From contig NZ_CACZTX010000002.1 in assembly GCF_902784195.1 (NCBI RefSeq), positions 1-64,000 on the forward strand: a stretch of 64,000 nt of DNA, in the 5' to 3' direction. Shown piece after piece: positions 26,000 to 34,777 of the stretch. Numbering within the stretch: position 1 is the stretch's first letter; every line of letters begins with the position of its first letter. The stretch is from an uncultured Methanobrevibacter sp. GTDB taxonomy: Archaea; Methanobacteriota; Methanobacteria; Methanobacteriales; Methanobacteriaceae. Both the position numbers and the translations under genes were made by a program. The notes under the pieces were generated by a model. The model made no database searches. It worked only from the letters and a program-made list of their open reading frames with translations, and was not told the DNA's origin.

Positions 26000-27040
26000 T
26001 TAGATAATATAGATTTTTCCATCTATTTTTATAACATCTATTTCTTCGCCAATATTGTATTTTTCCATATTTTCATTCATTTCCAAATCAATTGGACTGT
26101 AGTCATCCGGATCAAGAATTTGCATCATGCTTGGAGATTTCGCTGTAATGATTGCCTTTTGGACCCCTTCCAAATGCTCTATTTTTTCTATGGAATCGTA
26201 TTCTCTCCATTTTAAAGCGATTATGTCTTGATTTTCCAGGTTTATGACTTGAATCCTGTTTCCATCAACATCGCTCACTTGATAAACGTTATCATGATAT
26301 TTTACAAAATCATTCTTAACGAATTTTGGAAGTCTCAATGCTATCCAAATTCTATATAATCCTTTTCCAGTAGACTTGTCCTCACTGATAAGTCTTGGGG
26401 ATTCTTTAGTGGTTCCTCCAAATTCCTCTTTAAGATGCTCTACAACCTTTTTTGCAGATTTCAAAGAGCCTATGTAATAGTCATTTCCTTCCTTAAGCTT
26501 TGCAACTTGAGGAATATAAGCCAATTTGTCCTTTTTGAATTGCTTATCAAGGGTTCTATTGATTATCTCTTCAGCAATAGCTATTTCCTCTTCTTTGAGT
26601 TCCCTATCATCTGCACGCAATTGAATTACCGCTTCATAGTACCCTGCATTTCTTTTACTGCAGTCCGGGCAAACTGAGTAATTGATCTTTACATCTGGAG
26701 TGTGTGTTTCAACCACTTCTTCTCCTAAAACAGTTGCAACAGCTTCAACATAACATTCTGCAATTGTTCCTCTCATCTGGTCGATTTCAAGTTCTATCTC
26801 CTCATTTTCAGCCAAGTCGGAAATGGTTATGTTTCTCTCCAATGCTCTATAGATGATTTCCTCTTCAGGAATGTACTCATCTTTCCATTTCCCCTCTTCT
26901 AATTTGGCATTGCAGTGCTTGCAGATGGTTACAGTGATATTTTCCGGAATTTCCATAAGTTGGAATTTCTTTAAAAAACAGTTTTTGCAGATTCCATCTA
27001 TCATTTCAACGTCTGTTGCACCACATTCTGGACAAAACAT
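26000..27040 (-). CDS. NMD3-family protein
   Basis: The 346-residue protein begins with Cys-x2-Cys zinc motifs, MFCPECGATDVEMIDGICKNCF and CKHCNAKLEEGKW, and later CPDCSKRNAGYYEAVIQLR, the pattern of the NMD3 N-terminal domain. The C-terminal half (LPKFVKNDFVKYHDNVYQVSDVDGNRIQVINL) is an SH3/OB-like beta region. Eukaryotic NMD3 is the 60S export adaptor, and archaeal forms are thought to act in large-subunit biogenesis or anti-association. It sits directly downstream of aIF2-beta, a common archaeal pairing. Confidence 0.85.
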   Translation of the reverse strand: MFCPECGATDVEMIDGICKNCFLKKFQLMEIPENITVTICKHCNAKLEEGKWKDEYIPEEEIIYRALERNITISDLAENEEIELEIDQMRGTIAECYVEAVATVLGEEVVETHTPDVKINYSVCPDCSKRNAGYYEAVIQLRADDRELKEEEIAIAEEIINRTLDKQFKKDKLAYIPQVAKLKEGNDYYIGSLKSAKKVVEHLKEEFGGTTKESPRLISEDKSTGKGLYRIWIALRLPKFVKNDFVKYHDNVYQVSDVDGNRIQVINLENQDIIALKWREYDSIEKIEHLEGVQKAIITAKSPSMMQILDPDDYSPIDLEMNENMEKYNIGEEIDVIKIDGKIYII

Positions 27041-27141
27041 TTTAAAACACTCATAAGATGTAAAATTGAATAAAATTAATGGTTTAAGTTTAATGGCTAT
27101 TTAATTTTTTTAAAAATAAAAAATATAAAAGAAGAGAAAAT

Positions 27142-27549
27142 TTATAATGGTTTTAGTGGAGCTTTTGCACCACATGCTGCACATTTTAAGATAAAAATTC
27201 TGTCCTCTCTTATGATTTGAGTATCTGGTCTGTTACATTCATGACAGATAACGTATTTTTCAATGTATTCATCGATTCTCTCATTGATTAGGAAATGATT
27301 GAATTTACCTTGCAAGATTGCTCTTACTCCTTCTAAGTTACCTGCAGTACCTAATTCTCTTAATAAGTATTTTAATACGTGTTGTGGGTCTCTGTTTAAT
27401 GAGTCTGCCACATCTTTGAAATTTTGAATAAAGGTTCTATTACCTTGAATAACAGAGTATGCTTTAACAGGTTCAAATCTTTTTGTTTCAAATACCTCAG
27501 GAGGCAATTGATCAATAGCTCTGTTTAATAAGTTTTCATATTCATCCAT
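27142..27549 (-). CDS. Translation initiation factor aIF2 subunit beta
   Basis: This 135-residue subunit of the heterotrimeric factor brings initiator Met-tRNA to the ribosome. The central alpha/beta domain contains [35 protein letters not shown], followed by LNERIDEYI-type helices. The C-terminal zinc finger has four Cys ([11 protein letters not shown] and CAACGAKA). A strong Shine-Dalgarno (AGAGGTGA) supports ATG 27549. The short length is normal for archaea, which lack the eukaryotic lysine-block extension. Confidence 0.93.
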   Translation of the reverse strand: MDEYENLLNRAIDQLPPEVFETKRFEPVKAYSVIQGNRTFIQNFKDVADSLNRDPQHVLKYLLRELGTAGNLEGVRAILQGKFNHFLINERIDEYIEKYVICHECNRPDTQIIREDRIFILKCAACGAKAPLKPL

Positions 27550-27778
27550 TTTTTCACCTCTTTGGAATAGTAAAATTAATTTAAAGTAAGTATAATCAAA
27601 TAAAATTTATGATAAATATTTATAAAATTAGTATTTGAGTTATATTAATATAAAATATATTTTTTATCATTTATTAATGTATTTATTATATAATAATTTA
27701 TATAAAGAAAAATCTTATTATTTTTTGATAAGTAATATGAAAAATTTCAATGAAATTTTGAAAATAAAAAATAGAAAA

Positions 27779-27800
27779 ATGCTTGATAATTATCAAGCAT
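27779..27800 (-). terminator. 22-bp perfect palindrome behind mcm
   Basis: ATGCTTGATAATTATCAAGCAT is a perfect palindrome, forming a 9-bp stem with an AATT loop. It lies 36 nt downstream of the mcm stop codon on the minus strand and is followed there by TTTTTCTATTTTTTATTTTC. Hairpin plus T-run looks like an intrinsic-type terminator or a stabilising 3' end for the mcm mRNA. Confidence 0.6.
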
Positions 27801-27835
27801 AAAATTTAATTTTATTTAGTAGTTTTTGCACTGTT

Positions 27836-29839
27836 TTAATCTTCCAGTCTTTTTACCACACCATGATGAGGTTCATAAATAATTCCTTTAGATCTAAGTA
27901 TTCTTAAGATCTCATCTGTTTTCTCTTCACTCATCTCGTGGTTTTCAGCAAGATGATCTTTTAGGATATTCACTGGAACTTCAACGAATTCTTCTTCCAA
28001 TGCTTTAATCGCTTCTTGCACTACACGCATCTTATCTCTTTCAGAGGTTGGAGTTCTTCCTTCAACTCTCGCAATATCGATTTTACCTGTATCAGGATCC
28101 ATTCCGATTTTCTCTAAACATCTTCTTTGCAAGTTAATTGCTCTATGCGCATCTGAAGCTTCAACCTCATTTTTAAGTTGAAGTTTTGCACTAGCTTCAG
28201 CTAAACGAATGGTTGCTTCCAATTGCCTTGGAGTGATAGGTACAGGAGTTCCCTCTTCCATACCTCCAGTTCTCACAGATACATAAAACTCTTCCAATAC
28301 TTTATTTGCTTCATCTGTAAGTACCGGATGGATATTTTTACGTGCATAAGCGATATATTTTCTTAAGAGTTCAGGCTCTATATCATATGCTATGTTAGAG
28401 TATTGGTGAGTCTTAAGAATGTGTTGTGCCAATTCCCTATCCTTTTCAACATCTGGTCTGTCTTCAATTACAAATATCAAATCGAAACGAGAAAGAATCG
28501 GTGAAGGCAAGTCAATTTGGTTTGCTAAAGTTTTATATTGGTCAAATGTACCGAATTTAGGGTTTGCCGCTGCAAGAACTGAACATCTTGTATTCAATGT
28601 TGCCATGATTCCCGCTTTTGCAATACTTACTGTTTGCTGTTCCAATGCTTCGTGAAGTGCAGATCTATCTTCTGAACGCATCTTATCCAATTCGTCAACA
28701 CATACGTTACCTTGGTCCCCAAGTACTAATGCACCTGCTTCAAGAGACCATCCTCCAAGTTCATCTCTAACCGCAGCTGCAGTTAATCCTGCACCGGATG
28801 TACCTTTACCACTGGTGTAAACACTTCTTGGAGCTAATTTTGAAACGTATTTAAGTATTTGGGACTTACCGATACCAGGGTCCCCGACAATAAGAATGTG
28901 AAGGTCTCCTCTTAAACGAGTTCCATCCTCTAATTGTTGCACTGTTCCACCAAAGAGCTGCAATGCAATAGCTTCCTTTACATCTCTGTGACCTTTGATT
29001 GAAGGAGCAGTTGAATTAATGATTTTATCGTGTATATGAGGGTCTCTGGATAATTCCAAGATTCTCTCTTCATCCTCTTCACTAAGTTCCAATTCCTCAA
29101 ATTCCTGTTCCAATGGTTCGATATGATTTACATAGATGTAGTTTTTGAATTTTCCACTTCTCTCTTCCCTAAATGTCTTTAGGGTTCCTGTGATTCTAAC
29201 TTTATCTCCAGGATTCAATTCATCTACTAAATCATCTTCTAAAACCATAAGCATTTGTTTTGGTTCAGTTCCTCCAGACAAGTTTTCTAAAGGTTCCTGC
29301 ATTCTAGCGCTTTGTGTATCAATATATTTTGAGTCCTCTTGAAGCAATCTAAAGGATCTCCCACCACATTCGCTGCATAATGAAGGTTCCATAATATGGT
29401 TTCCAGAGGTTTGTTCCACTTCAGTTATTCTCATGCAACCTCTGCATTCGAATACTCCTGTTTCAATACGTGGACGAATCTCATCAGTTTTTCTTACAAT
29501 TCCATCAGCAGATACAAAGCTTCCAATGTATTTACTCAATAAGTCGCTTAATGGAATGTTATTTGTAAGATTTTCAAATCTGATGTTCAATTCAGCATCT
29601 TTCATTAATGGGTCGATATTCTTGATAGCTTTCTGTGAAGCTAAAATAACCTCATCAGGCTTTTCTATCAATAAATCTGCTAAATCAGGATCAAACATCT
29701 CTAAGTCTTCATAATTGACTGTAAGTGACCTTTCATCAGGATATTTTTCTAAAATTTCAAATACATCATCCTTGTAAATTGTTGAGAAAAATTCTTCAAA
29801 TTTTGCAAGTGATGTTTTTGTTTTGTTAGTGGAATTCAT
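27836..29839 (-). CDS. mcm: Replicative DNA helicase MCM
   Basis: This 667-residue minichromosome maintenance protein forms the homohexameric replicative helicase. The N-terminal DNA-binding part has a zinc motif (CRGCMRI and CSECGG). The AAA+ domain has Walker [14 protein letters not shown] near 317, Walker [10 protein letters not shown] near 378, and the arginine-finger segment [14 protein letters not shown]-terminal winged helix (about 600-667) follows. No Shine-Dalgarno precedes ATG 29839, and a TATA element about 27 nt upstream suggests a leaderless mRNA. No second MCM is seen in the window. Confidence 0.96.
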   Translation of the reverse strand: MNSTNKTKTSLAKFEEFFSTIYKDDVFEILEKYPDERSLTVNYEDLEMFDPDLADLLIEKPDEVILASQKAIKNIDPLMKDAELNIRFENLTNNIPLSDLLSKYIGSFVSADGIVRKTDEIRPRIETGVFECRGCMRITEVEQTSGNHIMEPSLCSECGGRSFRLLQEDSKYIDTQSARMQEPLENLSGGTEPKQMLMVLEDDLVDELNPGDKVRITGTLKTFREERSGKFKNYIYVNHIEPLEQEFEELELSEEDEERILELSRDPHIHDKIINSTAPSIKGHRDVKEAIALQLFGGTVQQLEDGTRLRGDLHILIVGDPGIGKSQILKYVSKLAPRSVYTSGKGTSGAGLTAAAVRDELGGWSLEAGALVLGDQGNVCVDELDKMRSEDRSALHEALEQQTVSIAKAGIMATLNTRCSVLAAANPKFGTFDQYKTLANQIDLPSPILSRFDLIFVIEDRPDVEKDRELAQHILKTHQYSNIAYDIEPELLRKYIAYARKNIHPVLTDEANKVLEEFYVSVRTGGMEEGTPVPITPRQLEATIRLAEASAKLQLKNEVEASDAHRAINLQRRCLEKIGMDPDTGKIDIARVEGRTPTSERDKMRVVQEAIKALEEEFVEVPVNILKDHLAENHEMSEEKTDEILRILRSKGIIYEPHHGVVKRLED

Positions 29840-29861
29840 TGTAATATAGTTTTTATATTTA

Positions 29862-29871
29862 ATATTATAAA
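29862..29871 (-). promoter_or_regulatory. TATA box of mcm, consistent with a leaderless transcript
   Basis: On the minus strand TTTATAATAT is centred about 27 nt before the mcm ATG. The intervening sequence is AT-rich without a Shine-Dalgarno. This parallels tmk, so both replication-related genes here could be leaderless. Confidence 0.45.
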
Positions 29872-30081
29872 AGTTTAATTAATTTTTAAATTTTTCATTA
29901 TAATTGCATTGAAAAATTGTTATGATTTCGTTATAATTTTTTATATGAATTGATAATTTCATGTTGAAAACTTGTTCTAATTTTGTTATAATCTTAATAT
30001 AAATTGATAATTTTAAATAGGTGTAAAATTAAAAGTATTAATAATACTATTTATTTTTTTAAATAATATTATGGTGAATTT

Positions 30082-30513
30082 ATGAGAAAATCAAGATTGA
30101 ATCTATTCAAATCAACTTCTATGTTAATTTCTGTTTTAGGAGTTATAATGATTGTAGCTACTGTAGCTGCAATTGCTTATGTTGGTTTTAGCGTAGTTTC
30201 TTCTAGTTTAACTGGTGGAATTTCTTCAGGCACTCAATATGACCAGTTAGCTGAATTGAAGAACAATTATTCCAATTTGGAAGTTCAATATAATGAAACT
30301 GGTAATAAGATTTATATGATGGACAATATCACTTTAGAAAGAGAATTTGTAAATGCACAAGTGGAACTTGTAAGAGTAAAAAATGACATAAGTGATGTTG
30401 AAAGTGCTTTATCTATGGGGAAACAAGCTTCAGAAGTTGATAAAAGGTTACAACTAGCAAAAGACGATTTAAAAATAGCTCAAGAAGCTTATAACAGTTT
30501 ATCAGTTAAATAA
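30082..30513 (+). CDS. Hypothetical membrane-anchored coiled-coil protein
   Basis: The 143-residue product has a basic N-terminus (MRKSRLNLFK), one hydrophobic helix at about 15-42 (MLISVLGVIMIVATVAAIAYVGFSVV), a Ser/Gly linker and then two long amphipathic helices (about 52-75 and 85-140) with heptad-like spacing. It is predicted to be membrane-anchored with the coiled coil outside. GGTGAA precedes the ATG. No enzymatic motif is seen. It is a single-gene plus-strand unit divergent from mcm. Confidence 0.65.
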   Translation: MRKSRLNLFKSTSMLISVLGVIMIVATVAAIAYVGFSVVSSSLTGGISSGTQYDQLAELKNNYSNLEVQYNETGNKIYMMDNITLEREFVNAQVELVRVKNDISDVESALSMGKQASEVDKRLQLAKDDLKIAQEAYNSLSVK

Positions 30514-30567
30514 TTTTTATTTAACTTTCTTTTTTTTATTTTATTATTTTTTCTTAATTTTTAAAAA

Positions 30568-31194
30568 TTATTTTTTCTTTTTAGGCCCTTTTCTATAACC
30601 TAAACCTACAATATACATCTCTTTGCTTTTTTGCCTTGATGATGGAGGTTTAGTTGATTTGACTTTTCTGAAATCGTATTTTATGCTGTCTAAAAGACGT
30701 TTGTATTCAGAACCTTGAAATGCCTTGATGACTAAATTTCCTTCGGTTCCAAGTATGTTGTCTGCAATTTTCAACACTGTTTCAACAAGGTCTACAGACC
30801 TTAAGTGGTCTAAATCCTTCACTCCAGTTAATGAAGGTGCAGCATCTGACATCAGAACTTTCACTTTTCCGTTGGTTAATTCCATGACCTTTTGTTGAAC
30901 GACCTCTTTTGTAAAGTCCCCTCTAATTCCATAGTAATTAGGTTCGTGGAATGGCTTGATTCTATTTAAATCGACTCCTACAACGATTCCCTCTTCACCT
31001 ACCTTTTCCAATGCCACTTGAGACCATCCCCCCGGAGCGGCACCTAAGTCCACCACGGTGTCTCCTTCCTTAATGATCTTGTATTTTTTATCAAGTTGCT
31101 TAAGCTTATATGATGCTCTTGAACGATACTCTTCACTTTTAGCTCTTTTGTAATAAGGGTCATTCTTCTTTTCCACTTGCCATCTGCTTCCCAT
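30568..31194 (-). CDS. rlmE: RlmE/FtsJ-type ribosomal RNA 2'-O-methyltransferase
   Basis: The 208-residue SAM-dependent methylase has the FtsJ fold. SAM motif I is VVDLGAAPGGWSQVA (about 47-61), and the K-D-K-E tetrad can be placed at SYKLKQLDKKY, LMSDAAPSLTG, LVIKAFQG and SKEMYIVGLGYR. It should methylate the 2'-hydroxyl of a conserved uridine in the large-subunit A-loop. The C-terminus is a lysine-rich tail (KGPKKKK). A Shine-Dalgarno GGAGGGTTAAA lies just upstream of ATG 31194. Confidence 0.9.
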   Translation of the reverse strand: MGSRWQVEKKNDPYYKRAKSEEYRSRASYKLKQLDKKYKIIKEGDTVVDLGAAPGGWSQVALEKVGEEGIVVGVDLNRIKPFHEPNYYGIRGDFTKEVVQQKVMELTNGKVKVLMSDAAPSLTGVKDLDHLRSVDLVETVLKIADNILGTEGNLVIKAFQGSEYKRLLDSIKYDFRKVKSTKPPSSRQKSKEMYIVGLGYRKGPKKKK

Positions 31195-31310
31195 TTTAAC
31201 CCTCCTATAATTTCTTAATTGATTCAGTTTTTTTTCTGTTTTTTTTATTTTTTTTATTTTTTTTATTAATTGCCTAATTTATCTTTTTTCAAAATTAGTC
31301 TTTGTTGTCT

Positions 31311-31853
31311 TTATTCTTCTTTCTTTGCCTTCTCTTCAAAGAAATTCAATGCTGAGCAAACTGGCCTTCCAGTTTGAATGAATTCTATGCTAATGTCATT
31401 GCCATTTATTTCCATCAATGCAACTGATGGGTCTGATAATCTTGGGTTTGTTGGACTTCCAGGATTTACCAAAATAACATTTTTAATCTTTTCAAGCTGT
31501 GCAATATGTGAATGCCCACTTACAAGGATGTCAACTTCCAATTGCAATGCATGATAATATAATTGTTGTGTATCTCCTCTCGGATAGACCTCCCCATGCA
31601 TTACTCCAATCTTATGGCCTTCCGCCTCTATGATTTCAGAAGGATTCAAGTCAATTTCTCCATGAACACGATCCATATTTCCTTCAACTGCAACTACCGG
31701 AGCTATTGCCTCCAATTCATCTATAACGCTTTGGCTGGTTATGTCTCCTGCATGGATAATTAAATCCACTCCTTCAAAACTTTCCAAAACCTTTTGAGGA
31801 AGCTTGATTCTCCTATCTGGAATATGGGTATCTGATACTAATCCAATCAACAT
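31311..31853 (-). CDS. YfcE/MJ0936-type metallophosphoesterase
   Basis: This 180-residue calcineurin-like phosphodiesterase shows the metal ligands in order: LVSDTHIPDR, IIHAGDIT, VEGNMDRVHG, IGVMHGEVYPRGD and VSGHSHIAQL. The length and motif spacing match the MJ0936/YfcE family, which acts on phosphodiesters in vitro; the natural substrate is unknown. It lies 116 nt upstream of rlmE on the same strand, separated by poly-T, so co-transcription is doubtful. No signal peptide is seen. Confidence 0.88.
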   Translation of the reverse strand: MLIGLVSDTHIPDRRIKLPQKVLESFEGVDLIIHAGDITSQSVIDELEAIAPVVAVEGNMDRVHGEIDLNPSEIIEAEGHKIGVMHGEVYPRGDTQQLYYHALQLEVDILVSGHSHIAQLEKIKNVILVNPGSPTNPRLSDPSVALMEINGNDISIEFIQTGRPVCSALNFFEEKAKKEE

Positions 31854-32158
31854 ATTTTCACATTAAATGATAATTATGAATTTAATAACAATTGAAATTT
31901 ATTAGCTATTAATTCGTTTTCGTCTAACAATAATAATTTTGTTTAATATTGATTATATAGTTTATTAGAAAATTGCTTAGAAAATTGTGGTCTCAGTTCA
32001 TTAATTTTAATTTTCTTTGCATTTTTTTAGTTTCATAATATATGAATTAAAATTTAATAATAAAACTTTATAAGTTTATAAAAATATAATATTATTATTG
32101 ATAAATAATTTTTATCTTTTAGTTGATTTCTGAAAAATATTAGTTCAGGAGATTAAAA
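31854..32158 (+). promoter_or_regulatory. Divergent intergenic region, purP promoter
   Basis: About 300 bp of AT-rich sequence separates the divergent phosphodiesterase and purP genes. ACTTTATAAGTTTATAAA near 32066-32083 is a plausible TATA element for purP, leaving a leader of roughly 60 nt with the Shine-Dalgarno TTCAGGAGATT at 32143-32153. No RNA gene or palindrome of note is present. Confidence 0.45.
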
Positions 32159-33250
32159 ATGGGAAAAGTTAGTAAAGAAAAAATATTGGAGATTTTAGAA
32201 GGGTATGATAAAGACAATATCACTATCGCAACTCTAGGTAGTCACACCTCTTTACATATTCTTAATGGTGCTAAACAAGAAGGATTTAGAACTGCTATTG
32301 TTTGTGCAAAGGGTAGAGAAGTGCCTTATCAACGTTTTGATGTTGCAGATGAATATATTATTGTCGATAAATTCGAAGACATTGTAAACGAAGATGTTCA
32401 ACAAAAATTAAGAGACATGAACGCAATTGTTATTCCTCATGGATCCTTTGTTGCATATGCAGGTTTAGACAATGTTGAAGATAAATTCAATGTGCCTATG
32501 TTTGGTAACAGAGACATCTTAAGATGGGAAGCTGAAAGAGACTTGGAAAGACAATTGCTCGTTAACGGTAAGATCAGAATCCCAATGAAATATGATGACC
32601 CTGCTGAAATTGACCGTGCTGTAATGGTTAAATTCCCTGGAGCAAGAGGTGGAAGAGGATACTTTGTAGCTTCATCTCCTGAAGAATTTAATGAAAAGAT
32701 TGATGCAATGAAAGAACGTGGATGGATTGAAGATGCAGATGTGGAACAAGCTCACATTGAAGAGTATGTGTCTGGTTGTAACTACTGTATCCACTACTTC
32801 TACTCAGCATTGAATGATGAAGTGGAACTTATGGGTATGGACAGCAGATACGAATCCAGTATTGATGGATTTGTAAGAATGCCTGCTAAAGACCAATTGT
32901 CCATTGACATTAGCCCCTCCTATGTTGTAACTGGTAACCATCCAGTTGTAATGAGAGAATCATTGCTTCCACAAGCATTTGAAATCGGTGACAAATTAGT
33001 TAAAAGTGCAGCAGAATTAGTAAAACCTGGTTTAAACGGTCCATTCTGTATCCAAACTCTTGTAAACGATAACCTTGAAGTTGTTGTATTTGAAACAAGT
33101 GCAAGAACTGATGGTGGTACAAACACCTTTATGGAAGGTTCCGCATATAGTTACCTCAAATATGGTGAAGGTATGAGTATGGGAAGAAGAGTTGCACGTG
33201 AAATTAAAATGGCACTCGAAAATGGCGGATTTGAAAAGATTATCACATAA
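32159..33250 (+). CDS. purP: FAICAR synthetase PurP (formate-dependent)
   Basis: The 363-residue archaeal enzyme makes FAICAR from AICAR, formate and ATP, the ninth step of inosine monophosphate synthesis, in place of the folate-dependent bacterial enzyme. Recognised by [49 protein letters not shown] and the ATP-grasp segment [15 protein letters not shown], then FCIQTLVND and [13 protein letters not shown]. The length is normal. A very good Shine-Dalgarno precedes the ATG, and a hairpin with T-run follows the stop. Confidence 0.95.
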   Translation: MGKVSKEKILEILEGYDKDNITIATLGSHTSLHILNGAKQEGFRTAIVCAKGREVPYQRFDVADEYIIVDKFEDIVNEDVQQKLRDMNAIVIPHGSFVAYAGLDNVEDKFNVPMFGNRDILRWEAERDLERQLLVNGKIRIPMKYDDPAEIDRAVMVKFPGARGGRGYFVASSPEEFNEKIDAMKERGWIEDADVEQAHIEEYVSGCNYCIHYFYSALNDEVELMGMDSRYESSIDGFVRMPAKDQLSIDISPSYVVTGNHPVVMRESLLPQAFEIGDKLVKSAAELVKPGLNGPFCIQTLVNDNLEVVVFETSARTDGGTNTFMEGSAYSYLKYGEGMSMGRRVAREIKMALENGGFEKIIT

Positions 33251-33266
33251 TCTTTTAAAACTTTTG

Positions 33267-33300
33267 GAAAAAGTTTAATCAAAACTTTTTCAACTTTTTT
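33267..33300 (+). terminator. Hairpin and T-run behind purP
   Basis: GAAAAAGTTT (33267-33276) and AAACTTTTTC (33282-33291) form a perfect 10-bp stem with a 5-nt loop, and AACTTTTTTTTATTTTTTT follows. The element starts 17 nt after the purP stop and looks like an intrinsic-type terminator. Confidence 0.65.
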
Positions 33301-33485
33301 TTATTTTTTTATTAGTTTTTACTATTTTTTTCTTTGTTTCACTGTACTTTTTAACTTTTTTTCTTTAATATTTTTTAAAAATAGTAAGTTCTGTGTAAAA
33401 ATAATTTTTTGTTTTTTGAGATTTAAAAAAAAGAATTGTATAAAAAAAGAATTGAGAATTCCAAATGGAATTCATTGAATTAAAA

Positions 33486-34016
33486 TTATTTTTTCCTTCT
33501 GCCTTTTGGAAGGAATAAGTTAGCAATGTTCTTTTTAACATTACCAGTATCTTCGAATTTTTTCTCTTTTGGTTTAACTGGAACATTTTTAGTTCCTTTG
33601 GTGCCTTTTGCAATGTCATATTCTTCTTTAGCTTTTGCTCTTCCTTGATAGAGGTACGCTCCAAAGAATGCCATCAATGCACCAAGACCAAGTATAGCCA
33701 CACTTGTAATAAGGTCTCCCATTTCAGTTGGGGTGTATGCTCCTAAAAATCCAGCAAATGCCATGTAGAGAAGTGGTGTTGCACCAACGATTCCTAAAAT
33801 GGTTGCTTTAAGATAGGATTTTGCTTCATAACCAATATAAAGTGGCCCAATAGCTGAAAATGCCATTAAAAGATCTATTCCATATTGGGTTGCAACAAGT
33901 GGGAAAAACGCATATGCTGCTGCACCGAATATCAATGATTTTAAATTTATATCAGGTAAATTAGAATTTTTATTCTTTTTTACTTTAGGTTGTTTTGCCT
34001 TTTCTGCATCTACCAT
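33486..34016 (-). CDS. Hypothetical four-helix membrane protein
   Basis: The 176-residue protein has a lysine-rich N-terminus (about 1-25), four hydrophobic segments (about 27-48, 50-64, 70-92, 102-124) and a highly basic C-terminal tail (about 125-176, ending LPKGRRKK). Basic ends on both sides of an even number of helices suggest both termini are cytoplasmic. GTGATTTA precedes the start. I do not recognise the family; a scaffold or small transporter is possible but not shown. Confidence 0.6.
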   Translation of the reverse strand: MVDAEKAKQPKVKKNKNSNLPDINLKSLIFGAAAYAFFPLVATQYGIDLLMAFSAIGPLYIGYEAKSYLKATILGIVGATPLLYMAFAGFLGAYTPTEMGDLITSVAILGLGALMAFFGAYLYQGRAKAKEEYDIAKGTKGTKNVPVKPKEKKFEDTGNVKKNIANLFLPKGRRKK

Positions 34017-34279
34017 TAAATCACCTAAAACTTTAAAATTATATTTATCTCATAATCATTATTTAATTAAAAAAATTTTATGATTCCTATTTATTTTTCT
34101 AAATAAATTTTTATTTTTCATATAATTTAAAGTTTAATATTTTTTTTAAAAATTAGGATAAATTGATAAAATTTGAATTAAAAAAAGTGAAAAGTGTTTA
34201 AAAAAGAAAAACAGTTAAGGTGAAAGAATTAAGTAAATTAATAAAAAAAGAATAAAAAAGAAAATAATTAAAAAATTAT

Positions 34280-34654
34280 TTAATCTTTCTTACTAGTTAA
34301 AGCTCCACCAAGAGCACCAGTTATGCCCATAGTTATCATATATTTTATTATATTGTAGATAATTATGAATAAGCTTGAAACTCCAGATACAGTGAATCCG
34401 CTAAGTCCTCCAAGAGGTCCCATCAATGCGGTTCCACCTACAGTAACAAGTAAGATGAATAGGAATGATGCTACAATTGTTCCGAATGCTCCTGCAAGTG
34501 CTGCATTCCACATTCCTCCCAATATTCCTTCGTGAGCTATGTATCCGACAATGAATCCCACAATTAAAAGACCCCAGAATTCATAACGTCCGAAGAATAA
34601 ATAAACGACTAATGTCAATAGGAATCCTAAAAACACTGAACTCATTTTAGCCAT
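34280..34654 (-). CDS. DUF5518-like small membrane protein
   Basis: This 124-residue glycine-rich membrane protein has four hydrophobic helices (SVFLGFLLTLVVYLFFG, FWGLLIVGFIVGYIA, ALAGAFGTIVASFLFILLV and the C-terminal SLFIIIYNIIKYMITMGITGALGG). The GFIVGYIA...GGMWNAALAGAFG pattern resembles the DUF5518 proteins common in Methanobacteria and haloarchaea. GAGGTGATAAA precedes ATG 34654. The function of the family is unknown. About 260 bp of A- and T-rich sequence without features separates it from the downstream membrane-protein gene. Confidence 0.6.
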   Translation of the reverse strand: MAKMSSVFLGFLLTLVVYLFFGRYEFWGLLIVGFIVGYIAHEGILGGMWNAALAGAFGTIVASFLFILLVTVGGTALMGPLGGLSGFTVSGVSSLFIIIYNIIKYMITMGITGALGGALTSKKD

Positions 34655-34777
34655 TTTATCACCTCATTTTACATTAATTATTTAAATTAAATATTGCTTT
34701 TTTATTATAATTTTCACGTATTTAAGTTTAGTTATCAAGTATTTAAACTTTGCTTTTTGTTGCTGTTTTATATTTGA

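Noticed and set aside
30082-30513. Archaeal pilin or flagellin
   Set aside because: The N-terminus lacks a class III signal peptide cleavage motif before the hydrophobic helix, and the rest is coiled coil.
33365-33664. 99-residue minus-strand frame at the end of the four-helix protein gene
   Set aside because: It is a shifted frame overlapping a better gene with membrane segments and Shine-Dalgarno.
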